Of a DNA stretch of 64,000 bases, positions 55,246 through 64,000 are shown piece by piece (positions within the stretch are counted from its first letter, which is position 1; each line of letters starts with the position of its first letter). The DNA comes from Amblyomma americanum (taxonomy: Eukaryota; Arthropoda; Arachnida; Ixodida; Ixodidae). The stretch lies in assembly GCF_052857255.1 (NCBI RefSeq), contig NC_135497.1, forward strand, positions 542,986,207 through 543,050,206. The letters are read 5' to 3'. The notes beneath the pieces were generated by a model. That model did no database searches. It saw only the letters and a list, made by a program, of their open reading frames with translations, and was not told the DNA's origin. The position numbers and the translations under genes were made by a program.

Positions 55246-56740
55246 ACCTTTAAAGGAGTTTTAAGTTGTCTATAATTCGCACCCTTAAGCCCGGCCCAGA
55301 AGGAAGTCATTTTTTTCACACATCTTTAACGCGGGACGTTTCGCGAAAGAACCAGCCCGAAAATGACTAGTTACCTAATGGTGTGGGGGTGACTCGCTCG
55401 CTAGTACTGCCAAGCCATTGGTCTTTTAGCGCTTTTACACCCCTACACCCTTCTGGAAAATGCACGCAATGGGTTCATAATTTGTTTCCACTTTTATTGC
55501 TTTCTTAAGTTTTCTTTAAATTTACCTTTATAATGATTACATAATGTAATATAACTGCATTACTGGAGCTCTTCATAGCAGTAGACAGGCTGTGCGCCAA
55601 AGAAAAACATTGACAGGCAAATCACAATGCTGTAGAAATCGCGAAAATTTTTATTATCAGAACAAATACATCCACAATGCACAAGAAGCCTCGCCAATGA
55701 ATTCCTTACTGCCATCCAAAAAACAACTGCACCATGCCGGCTTTATTATTGTTATGGTGCTGAAAAAATAAGATTCAATTGCAGTTCTACCTCTTAATTT
55801 CTTCAGAGGAAACAATCAAAAATTGATGCCTGTGCTTCATTATAGACCTTCTTGAGGAAGGTTTGTGCTGTGACACTAGCTACCAGGAACAGATCGTATG
55901 CAAACATAAGATAGATTATGCTGAATATCCATAGCCTTGACAGTATGGCAGTTGTAGAGTGAACCGCAGTGGTGAGCCTGCTCAATAGTCATCCTCCCTC
56001 TAGAAAGAGGTTCTCAGCCACCTAAGGATTTCCGTCGCAGAACGGCATGCATGGTGCGAGTCTGCATTTTGCACAAAAACTACATTTCATATCAGTTAAC
56101 GTTGCGCAATGTTTCCTATGAAATGCCAACGTACTTCTCAATATTGATGTGTGATATTATGCATGCTAACGCTAACAGTTATAAAAAATTCTGTCCATAC
56201 GGCGAGGGAGCGCCAGTTGTTATTCCGTATACCATTCTAAGGAGGTCATTGTGATTTGAGAGAAAATGGCTCTAAACGGCATTATAAAAACAATGTTTGA
56301 GGTAGAAAGCTACCTGTTAGGAAGTGGAGTGAAGGCGGTCAGGCCATGTAATTAATTCTGCAAGAATTGCAAAGGCTAGTGCAAACCACTGGCCCACTGC
56401 TGGAGAGCTCACTGACTATAAAAGGCCCAAAAGACAACGACAACAGATGAAAATACAGCGCACATCATTATGCTTCATAATCAAACCAACAACAAGTCAG
56501 GTGCAACATTCACTGTGACAGAAGAAAATATAGTATCTATGTCAAAGTCAGCGATGCAATCCCTTCCATGACAGTGGTGCGCATCAACGCTACACCAAGC
56601 ATGCATTAATTTTTATACCAAGTATGTGACATCTTGATAGGCAGGCACCAGTGCCAAGTTAACATATCTTCCGTGTCTGCACCAAGTAAACTCAAAAGTC
56701 ATTAAGAAAAATTTACACGAAGTCACTAAACTTCTTCACA
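55246..56740. other. No gene recognised
   Basis: ACACTGTAAAAAATA near 55227 and TTTACACCCCTACACCC near 55434 hint at ends of a small DNA element, but I could not confirm inverted repeats. The remainder is AT-rich without motifs. Confidence 0.3.
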
Positions 56741-56993
56741 GAAGGCCGCCAGGCCAGTTGGTGCATGATTATTGGCAAAACCGCGCAGGGTAACAGGACA
56801 CAGACAAGATGACACATATACAGCGCTGACTAAGTGAGGAATTTATTGCTTTCCTCGCAATAAATACATTAAGCACCATTCAAAATACCGGAACGAAGGT
56901 CATGCAATCATCATTTTGTGACATCTGTCGTGATTATCTACACATATATAATCACGGAATATATGCGTGACTAAGTTATATATAGTCACGACC

Positions 56994-57157
56994 TGAGGAA
57001 CCGTCCAGGTAGCTGTCGGGGAGAACACAATACCGAGAGCTTTTAATTAGAGAGACAGAGTTCAGGTCACAGAGCCAGAGCTCCTCGAGAGCCAAGCACC
57101 GCTTCGTCATCGTTACGACTAAGCGTGGAGGCCGCGCGGCGCGTTATGCACGTGGCA
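56994..57157 (-). repeat. Candidate 3' LTR of the gypsy element
   Basis: The minus strand starts TGCCACGTGC and ends GGTTCCTCA, i.e. TG...CA, 164 bp. It directly follows the polypurine-like G-run. No matching 5' LTR was found near 62.3-63 kb, so the ends are provisional. Confidence 0.4.
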
Positions 57158-57162
57158 TTATT

Positions 57163-57182
57163 CCCCCCCCCCCCCCCCCCCC
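57163..57182 (-). other. Polypurine tract (G20) before the 3' LTR
   Basis: Twenty C on the plus strand, G on the coding strand, placed between the integrase end and the candidate 3' LTR. This is where second-strand DNA synthesis is primed in LTR retrotransposons. Its length suggests slippage. Confidence 0.6.
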
Positions 57183-57360
57183 GCAAAAGCAAACTTCGTC
57201 TCGATGTGGAACGGGTTATTGACAGGGAGGGAAGAAGGAAAAAAACCAAAAATAGTGGGGAGCTGAACTATACATCTGGCGCTAGTTGAGAGCTGAGGAG
57301 AGTCAAGTACGCAGGTGGGGTAAGGAGATAAAGGTACGAAACACATCGTGCACACAGCGC

Positions 57361-58490
57361 TCAGTCACGCGAAAAGTACGGTTTTAGGCGCACTACATGG
57401 AAGACGTCAGGCCGTTGACGCTGATGGCTGGAGACCACAGTTGCATCGGGAACAACTCGAACCACTCGAACTCGGCCCGATGCAACCCAGTTGCATCGGG
57501 CCGAAATAGATATTTTTAAGCTTCTCGCACAACCCCTTGGTGCGCACGGGTGTTCACATCCACACCTTGCAACCCGGCTCGTAGTGCACGTCCCTGTGCC
57601 GAAGATTATAGTGTCGAGCATCGACGGATTGCTGGTCCTAAATGCGCAAGCGGGGAAGCTGACCAGGCTTCCTCTGCTTGTTTCACGAAGTGGCCTGATT
57701 GAGGGGGTTCACCTGCATCGCCATATGGGAGCATTGCGTCTAACATCATGCAGACCTTCCTGCGATAGGCGAGACGGAACGGGGTAAACTGGGTGGTTTC
57801 CTGCGTCGCTATATTATATGCGAAGGTGGAGTACGGAAAAATCTCATCCCACGTTTTACGTTCAACGTCAACGTACATCGTGATCAAGTCCGCTAATGTT
57901 TTCTTGAGCCGTTTTGTTAGACCATTGGTTTGGGAATGATACGCTGTTGTTGGCCGATGAGCTGTATGGCTGAGCGTTAAGACGTCACGTAAGAGTCGGT
58001 CTTTAAATGCCTTGCCTCGGTCAGTATTGACCGTCGATGTAGCGCCGTGTCTAAGCACAATGTCGTGCATAAAGTGGGGAACTTCGGCGGCAGTACCTCG
58101 CGCAAGAGCCTTCGTTTCGGCGTAACGAGTCTAGTATTCTGTGGCGACTACGATCCGTTTGTGGCCTGTCGGCGGGACAGGGAATGACCCTAGAAGGTCC
58201 ATGCCGACTTTATCGAATGGTATTTGTGGCGACTCGATGCACTAAAGCAGTCCGAGAGGCTTGAGCGAAGGTTATTTCTGCCGCTCGCATTGCCGGCATG
58301 TCTGTACATAATGCTTGACGCTTGAAGTGAGCTGAGACCAATAGTAATTCTGCCGGACTCGGGACAGGGTGCGTGCAACACCACGGGGGCCAGAAGTTGG
58401 TTCATCATGGCAGGGAAGGAGAACTTCTTCCTGTAAATCAGACGGTTTGACGAGCACGTAAGTTGTCGGACTGGAAGTAGAGTTCATTTT
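57361..58490 (-). pseudogene. Gypsy integrase, catalytic Glu replaced
   Basis: From right to left: a zinc region HDEPTSGPRGVARTLSRVRQ with YVQTCRQCERQK (58272-58487; the second His of the HHCC set, normally GHLG, is replaced). The core follows: DKVGMDLLGSFPVPPTGHKR (first Asp), then VNTDRGKAFKDRLL (second Asp, about 58.03 kb). HSQTNGLTKRLKKTLADL comes next, where family members have ER; the codon AAA at 57912-57914 gives Lys instead of the third acidic residue. It ends in VVPDATVVSSHQRQRPDVFH. Integrase inserts the cDNA; this one should be inactive. Confidence 0.8.
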
Positions 58491-58499
58491 GTAAAGATC

Positions 58500-59950
58500 C
58501 CCACTCCGGAGGCAGATCTATGATAGCCCACCTTCGAGATGTTCCATGATGAGACGCAGCTCGGCATCGGCACGCTGTCTGGAAACGAGCTGCGACTTGC
58601 TGACCGCTCCAAGGAAGCTATCGTCGTCAAAGGTGTTTTGTGGAGGAAGTTCGACGGCAGCGCGTGACAGGCTGTCAGCGTCGGTGTGTTTCCGGACAGA
58701 CTTATAGGTGACGTTGAATTCGAATTCCTGCACGCGTAATGCCCATTGTGCGATGCGGCCGAAAGGGTCCTTTAAATTTTTCAGCCAGCACAGCGAGTGG
58801 TGGGTGTGTGACGACGCAAAACGGTCTGCCATACTGGTATGGGCGGAACTTAGCTGCTGCCCAGGCTACCGCTAAACATTCTTTTTCGGTGGTAGAGTAG
58901 TTCCACTGAGCGCGCGACAGTGAGCGGCTGGCGTAGGCAATTACTCTGCCGACACCATCGTGCCGCTGGACGAGAACGGCACCAAGACCGACGTTGCTCG
59001 CATCCGTATGTACCTCCGTGTCGGCATCTTCGTCGAAATGTGCTAGGAGTGGCAGCGATAGGAGTCGGCGTCGTAATTCGTCGAAGGCAGTTCGCTGTTC
59101 GCTGCCCCAGAAAAATTATGCATCATCCCGGGTTAGGAGCGTAAGAGGGCAGGCAAGGTGGGCGAAGTTTCTAATGAAGCGACGATAGTAGGAGCACATG
59201 CGCAAGAATCATTGGACTGTTTTTTGTGGACGGGGATCGGAAAGGCAGCAACGGCAGCAAGCTTCTTTGGGTCAGCTCGGAATCCATTAGCACTAATAAC
59301 GTGCCCGAGAATCTTCAATTCGGTAAACCCAAAGTGACATTTTTGTGGCTTGAGGGAGAGGTTTGCGGAACGAACGGATTCGAGGACAGTTCTGAGGCAG
59401 TGCAGATGTTCCGTGAACATTGCGGAAAAAATATTGACGTCGTCAAAAAAAACAAGACACGTCTGCCACTTCAGACCTGTGAGCATGGTTTCCATCATTC
59501 TTTGGAAAGTGGCTGGAGCGCAGCAGAGCCGGAATGGGAGGACGCGAAACTCGTAGAGCCCGTCTGGTGTGATACAGGCAATTTTTCTCACGGTCCCTCT
59601 CATCGGCTTCGATCTGCCAATAACCGCTCTTGAGGTCTACCGAAGAGAAGTACTTGGCTTGGCGAAGACGGTCGACGGATTCATCGGTACGCGGCAGCGG
59701 ATAACCGCCTTTCTTTGTCAAAGTATTAAGTTTACGATAGTCGACGCAGAATCGCAGTGTTCCGTATTTCTTCTTCAAGAGGACGACAGATGACCACGGG
59801 TAGCTTGACGGTTGAATGACGCCGTCCGTGAGCATCTCTTTGACCTGTATTTGTATAGCATCTCACTCCCGAGGGGTACATTATAGTGCTGCAGATGAAT
59901 GGCTCGAGCTTCTTCATGCGTGATGATGCGGTGTTTGACTATCGACGTTT
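58500..59950 (-). pseudogene. Gypsy reverse transcriptase and RNase H
   Basis: From right to left: WSSVVLLKKKYGTLRFCVDY with KLNTLTKKGGYPLPRTDE (59.7 kb) and YFSSVDLKSGYWQI (palm A). After a frameshift, ITPDGLYEFRVLPFRLCCAP and VFFDDVNIFS (catalytic FFDD, about 59439-59444) follow, then SLKPQKCHFGFTELKILGHV. RNase H is recognised in [20 protein letters not shown] with ECLAVAWAA (58.87-58.93 kb) and ended by [10 protein letters not shown] and [20 protein letters not shown] (58.7-58.8 kb). Typical Ty3/gypsy order: protease, RT, RNase H, integrase. Stops and shifts disable it. Confidence 0.85.
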
Positions 59951-60040
59951 GTTTCACCTTAGACGACGACGTGAAGCACGCACGAGACTCCCGCAAGAGG
60001 TCCTTGAGTTGCCCCTTTTCAGCGGATTAAAGGCTCGGGT

Positions 60041-60740
60041 TTATGTTGACGTCGTTGAGCGCTTCTGCGTCATCTCCAGGTGTGCCCTCCACGCAAGCAA
60101 AGCATTCGGCCACTTCCTGAACATGGTCGACGGGGAAGTGATGGCTGTGCCACCGAATAGATGTCGATGCTCGTTGCAAAAGTTTGTAACAAGGAGCTCT
60201 GTCCAACCGTCACGAAGGAAGCCAAGGCCTCTTGCCACCGCTATCTCCTTAGTGAGTGCCACAGAGACATTAGGCTCGAAAACGCGGAGTCCCTGATGTG
60301 GCTCGTCACAGGTAACTCTAGCGAAAATGCTGGCACGTTGGGGCACCGTAACGCTATCCTCGGCGACTCGTAGAGCGGACCGAGAACCTTGGTGCGCCGT
60401 CTTTTCTGTGGCCATTTTGGTTTAAAAGATCACCAAGCGATTTGGCAGGTCTATTATAGTACCGTGCTCGAGAAGAAAGTCAATGCCAGGGATGACATCG
60501 CGAGACTATTCGCGTAGAACAAGAAAATTGGCGACGAAGGTGCATTCTCGAACCGTAACCCGTGCCGCGTACATACCGAGCAGTACGACAACATGTCCGT
60601 CGGAGGTGCGTATGTCGGTGACTCCCCACGGTGTTGTCGCTTTTTTAGGGCAGTATTAATATAGGAACGTATCGACCTATGCGCTGGAATACTTAGTGTC
60701 CACAAGTACAGGGATGTCCAGGTAGGTCCTGACTTCAGCG
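60041..60740 (-). pseudogene. Gypsy protease and linker to reverse transcriptase
   Basis: The minus strand reads VLVDTKYSSA (about 60.71 kb), the place of the DTGA/DSGA active site; the Asp is kept but Gly is lost. It continues WGVTDIRTSDGHVVVLLGMY, ARVTVRECTFVANFLVLRE, a stop, and SRDVIPGIDFLLEHGTIID (ILG-DFL pattern). The linker VTVPQRASIFARVTCDEPHQ, FEPNVSVALTKEIAVARGL and HLFGGTAI follows in the open frame 60041-60415. Protease cuts the Gag-Pol precursor. Confidence 0.7.
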
Positions 60741-61137
60741 TGGCCTCTCGATGGCTGATCGGTGAGAGTCAACCGGTACGGCGGAGAAAGCTGGTCTTCG
60801 ACTGGGGCTGCGTCGTCGGGGCGGTTCGGGTGGTGTGTCCGGGAAAACTGTGCGGCGATGCAATGTTCGACGTCGGGGCGAGTCGGTCGGCGTGGTGGAG
60901 GAAGATTTGCGGCAGATCGACGTTCGCCGGCCTCGCCTCCAGAGGTCTCCGGAGCTAGTTTTCCCGATGAGAGCTCGAGGAGTCACGTTGTGCCAACCAT
61001 AACGGGACTCAGAAGGCGAAGACCGGCTTAGAGAAAGCGAGCGCGAGTCGCGGCGGGTAGGAGGCAGGGAACTACTCTGGCGGGTGACATACTCGGCGAT
61101 GTCCTGTGGTGCTCTCCAGGTCGTGGACGGGGACTCT

Positions 61138-62355
61138 CTAGAGAAAATCGGCGCCGACCCATTCCGCGATATGGGCACCGCCGGTAGAGATGGCCGGCTT
61201 CACTACAGTGGCAGCAGAGCGGGCGTTGATCCGGAGTGCACCAGAGATCCGTCTTTCGCGGTGCCTGGCGCCGATCAGCCCAGTAAGGAAGCGGTTGAGC
61301 AGCGCGCACCGCGACCACTGGAGGGGTGTAAGGCGAAGGCCCAGGAAATGGGGCTGGGTGGCGCACGCCGTCCGCGTACGTGACTGGCTGAACAGGGGCG
61401 GGTACGGCGCGGGAACGGATGGGGCCGGTTGTAGCGCTGGCACGACCGCAGCGGCTTGTGCCCTGAGCGCCTGCTGAAGCTCCTCGCGGATGACGCTGGT
61501 AACAGAATCCATGCGAATGGCAAATATTAATTGAAGGTGCTGCAGCTCCTCGCGGACCATGAAACGGTTGAGTTCGCTGAGGGATCTCGGATTTATCCCG
61601 GGATCGGTGTCGAACCGGTCTAAAGTGGACAGCGTCGGCACTGAACGCAGTTGCCGGGCGTACTGATTGGCCCTTTGCTGCAGCAATTGCTCCATGTGCA
61701 CGGCGTCGGCCAGGAACTCCGCGACGGTGTTGGGCGGGTTCCGTACGAGTCCGGAAAAGAGCTGGTCTTTTATGCCGCGCATCAGGTGCCGCAGCTTTTG
61801 TTCTTCACTCATGGCCAGATCGGAGCGATGGCAGAGATGTGTCACATCCTCTACGTACATTGCAACACCCTCATTTGGAAGTTGAATTAGAGAGGTCAGG
61901 GCACGCTCCGCGCTCTCCCGGCGGTCGCTGTTTTCGTACGTGGCTTGAAGTTGCCGTTGGAAGTCCGGCCACGTAGACAAGGCAGCCTCCCGGTTCTCGA
62001 ACCACGTGCGGGCAGAGTCTTCAAGGCGGAAATAAACGTTACGCATCTTGGTTGCGTCATCCCAGCAGTTGAAGGTCGGAACCCATTCATAGTGGCCCAA
62101 GCAGTCCTCGGCATCCTCGAACTGGCCGCCGTGAGAGGTCTTAGGTGTTCGTGGGGTCTGAAGGGTCAGATAGGTGGGACTGGCCGAAGGTACAATCGTA
62201 GTCACGGCGGGAAGAGGCGTAGCCTTGAGTGTAGTGAAAGTCAAGGGTGCGCTGTCACGAGAGAAGCCCTCGGGGGACAGGCCTGGGATCAGCCGGCTGG
62301 CACGATGGAAAGGGTTGCCCTTGGTTAGCTTGTGAATTACTAGGAAGTTGAACAC
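61138..62355 (-). pseudogene. Gypsy gag, frameshifted before the zinc knuckle
   Basis: A 405-codon open frame. The gag core reads HYEWVPTFNCWDDATKMRNV and FRLEDSARTWFENREAAL (residues about 85-130), then FQRQLQATYENSDRRESAER and MRGIKDQLFSGLVRNPPNTV. The zinc knuckle CHCSEAGHLYRRC (Cx2Cx4Hx4C, 61175-61216) lies in another frame, so a shift near 61.37 kb separates it. The true start is probably near 62.22 kb (ATPLPAVTT); the first 45 codons look like non-gag sequence at the junction with PLE3. Gag packages the RNA. Confidence 0.82.
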
Positions 62356-62990
62356 AAATCGGTAGGTCGTTACCGTATTTGTGGCACAAACAGCTTCTAT
62401 TAGTTGGCGATCTTGACAAGCAGGTCACTGAGAATTTGTGTAATGCAGGAACCGGTGCATACTCCTTGCCACTGAATGTATAGATCATCATTAAACCTTA
62501 CATAGGTAGAACGCAATTAGAAGGCTAACAATTACAGGAATCTATACGCGTTAACTCGGCATTGGTGTTGGAATTGCACTGCTCACATAGAATCAATGAC
62601 TTCTCTTACCATCTCAAACAAGCCGGTATGTGGCAGCATGTAAGTCCCTGATTACAATGGAGAAGAGAGTCCTTCTGGACGGCTTTTCGAGAGGAATGCA
62701 GAAACTTGTTCCATCTTTGCCAGGAAAAGGTCTTCCACGGAGAGCAAGGAAAGCAATTCTTGCAGATATTCCCCTAAGGGTTGCTACCACGATCCCTGTT
62801 CAGAGACAATTACGCCAAAGGCCGATTATCCTTGTGTGTTTCTGCCGTAATGAATGCATAGACCCTCACCCTTCCTCACAGCCATTCCTAGTTTGGTCTA
62901 TTTGTTGGCTTCAACGAGTTTTTGGGCTTCGTTCTTCAATGTTTGGCACTTGACCTTCTTTTGCAGCTTGCAGAATTTCTTTGAAATGGC
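62356..62990 (-). pseudogene. PLE3 reverse transcriptase, N-terminal and palm part
   Basis: Minus-strand blocks across shifted frames: VYAFITAETHKDNRPLA then GVIVSEQGSW (62.77-62.86 kb; the KTHK-PFR-IV block). Then MLPHTGLFEMVREVID (62.6 kb) and LRSTYVRFNDDLYIQW. QGVCTGSCITQILSDLLV (62.42-62.48 kb) and CHKYGNDLPICVQL, where YVDDF is expected (62.35-62.39 kb), follow. They line up with PLE2 (FYLESTFITFDQQFFLQ, GICIGSCVAPVL, YVDDF). The copy is cut at the gypsy junction. A plus-strand ORF at 62630-62953 overlaps but has no recognisable domain. Confidence 0.7.
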
Positions 62991-63076
62991 TTCATTTGTT
63001 TTCGCAGAAAGTAGCTAAAATTAGTGTGCAACACGCACAGCAAAGATTCTTCAGAGATAGCCCCGTGTAAGACAAA

Positions 63077-63597
63077 GCACAGACAAATTCAAAGTATGCG
63101 ATAGTGGCTTAGTGTACAAGATCCCTCTGCCATGAGGAGCATCATATTTTGTGAATTAAGAACGGTGTGTGAACATACAACTAATGGAACATGTCGGCAA
63201 AACTGACAGGATATGGCAGCATGGTAGCAAGACACTTGTCGGACTAAGAGTGCATTCTACAATTTCGATAATGTAAAATTCTGAGGAAATATAATCGACA
63301 GCTCATGCGCGAGTTGCACCAGACGTACATCATACATAAGATTTGTTCAACCTGTGTACGCACCTCATCACTAATGTTAACGAAAAAAGAAATTGACTAC
63401 CAGGATAAATAATCATAACCGATGTGACAAAATGACGACTCCGTGACTTTCCTCCTGTGCATTTCGGATGATGCTTCCTGTATTTATTTTCATCAAAGCA
63501 ATATGTCCCTCAGTTGTTAGTCAGCGTTGTGTCTGTGTCTTGTCTGTGTCCTGTTACCCAGCGTGCAGTTTTGCGAAGAATAAAATGCTGGCACACA
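63077..63597 (+). pseudogene. Inverted PLE3 endonuclease/tail copy
   Basis: The plus strand reads KFKVCDSGLVYKIPLP, a stop, GASYFVN, a stop, ERCVNIQLMEH. This is position by position the VVY-IPLSCG-YIGQTGRCVN-RLMEH box of PLE GIY-YIG domains. The tail follows with CAGTTGTTAGTCAGCGTTGT and TGTCTGTGTCCTGTTACCC (63.51-63.56 kb). It is the mirror of the left terminal segment 56775-56960. Confidence 0.72.
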
Positions 63598-63608
63598 TTC
63601 TTAACAGA

Positions 63609-64000
63609 TGAAGTCTAGATCTGGAAAACGACCACAAGAGGTTCTAAGCAGATATTTCCTTTCTACACCCACACTTTAAAAAAAATAAACACAAATGAAC
63701 GTGTGCCTTTGGAGATCACAAATGCCATCTGTGGCATCACAATGTTCATAAAAAACAAGTTAGGCAAGTTTTTACTCCACAAGTTCTGGTTCCCTCTCCT
63801 TAAGACATAAATGCACAATGTAGTGAACAAAAGTGCAAACTAGATAAAGAGAATAAATCAATTAGCAAAAATCGCTACTGTAATATGGTGTCAACAAATG
63901 GCCCCATTCATCCCTAGGACAGACCTGCATTTCATCTGCTGTTACACACGAAACATGAAAATACCGAGTAGCCAGATGAATGAATAAAATTATCTGGAAA
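63609..64000. other. No gene recognised
   Basis: AT-rich sequence to the window end. Confidence 0.4.

Larger units (their letters stand above)
56732..63608 (-). mobile_element. PLE3: Penelope-like composite carrying a gypsy element
   Basis: The unit 56743-63597 is flanked by TTCTTCACAGA (56732-56742) and TTCTTAACAGA (63598-63608). GGCCAGTTGGT lies at the left end only (56752-56762). Terminal inverted repeats: 56775-56960 against about 63395-63585, sharing GGGTAACAGGACACAGACAA and CGCTGACTAA. The main copy is on the minus strand; an inverted endonuclease/tail copy lies on the right. A Ty3/gypsy element (about 57.0-62.34 kb) sits in the main copy. The architecture repeats that of PLE1. Confidence 0.82.

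Noticed and set aside
55220..55450. Small DNA transposon ends
   Set aside because: The two candidate ends are not convincing reverse complements.
57163..57182. C20 run taken as an assembly artefact
   Set aside because: Position just before the candidate LTR fits a polypurine tract, though its exact length may be unreliable.
62630..62953. 107-codon plus-strand ORF
   Set aside because: The opposite strand carries PLE polymerase blocks in the same interval, so the ORF is likely a shadow.

Overview
The window looks like repeat-rich nuclear DNA of an arthropod, most likely a hard (metastriate) tick. The main reason is the many tRNA-derived SINE copies that resemble the Ruka-type SINEs described from Rhipicephalus. 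CR1/L2-like, RTE/BovB-like and I-like LINE remnants, Penelope-like elements (PLEs) and a Ty3/gypsy element fit this. The organism call is inference. I found no intact host gene. The only host-like candidates are a broken, intron-containing SGNH-hydrolase-like gene (about 27.1-27.9 kb), a zinc-knuckle exon (24.25-24.54 kb) and a short ORF at 42.3 kb.

Layout. 0-15 kb: a LINE 3' end, a decayed MULE transposase, two fold-back hairpins, a family of diverged roughly 240-260 bp repeats, and several LINE fragments, one of them split cleanly by a small inverted-repeat DNA element. 15-30 kb: mostly anonymous sequence, a PIF/Harbinger transposase remnant, well-preserved SINEs, a small tandem repeat carrying a SINE, and the SGNH-like pseudogene interrupted by a third hairpin. 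30-38.6 kb: an I-like LINE remnant, then an RTE-like LINE split by a 3.2-kb PLE composite (PLE1) with a 14-bp target duplication. 38.6-43 kb: no gene recognised. 43-55.3 kb: nested LINEs. PLE2 sits inside an older reverse transcriptase that also carries a SINE. It is followed by a CR1-like LINE, two RTE-like 3' regions and a CR1-like ORF1 with a 2A-like motif, split by another SINE. 56.7-63.6 kb: a third PLE (PLE3) that carries a decayed Ty3/gypsy element inside it.

The most interesting pattern is structural. PLE1 and PLE3 both consist of a main copy plus an inverted partial copy of the endonuclease/tail region. Their outer ends therefore form inverted repeats, and each composite is flanked by an 11-14 bp target duplication. 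Three much smaller hairpins (about 150-170 bp) share the same asymmetric end motif, GGC-N-AGTTGGT (reverse: ACCAACT-N-GCC). Two of them have perfect 12-bp target duplications. I propose that these are minimal PLE-derived fold-back elements, moved by the PLE machinery and possible sources of double-stranded RNA. All reading frames here were read by eye; no database search was possible.
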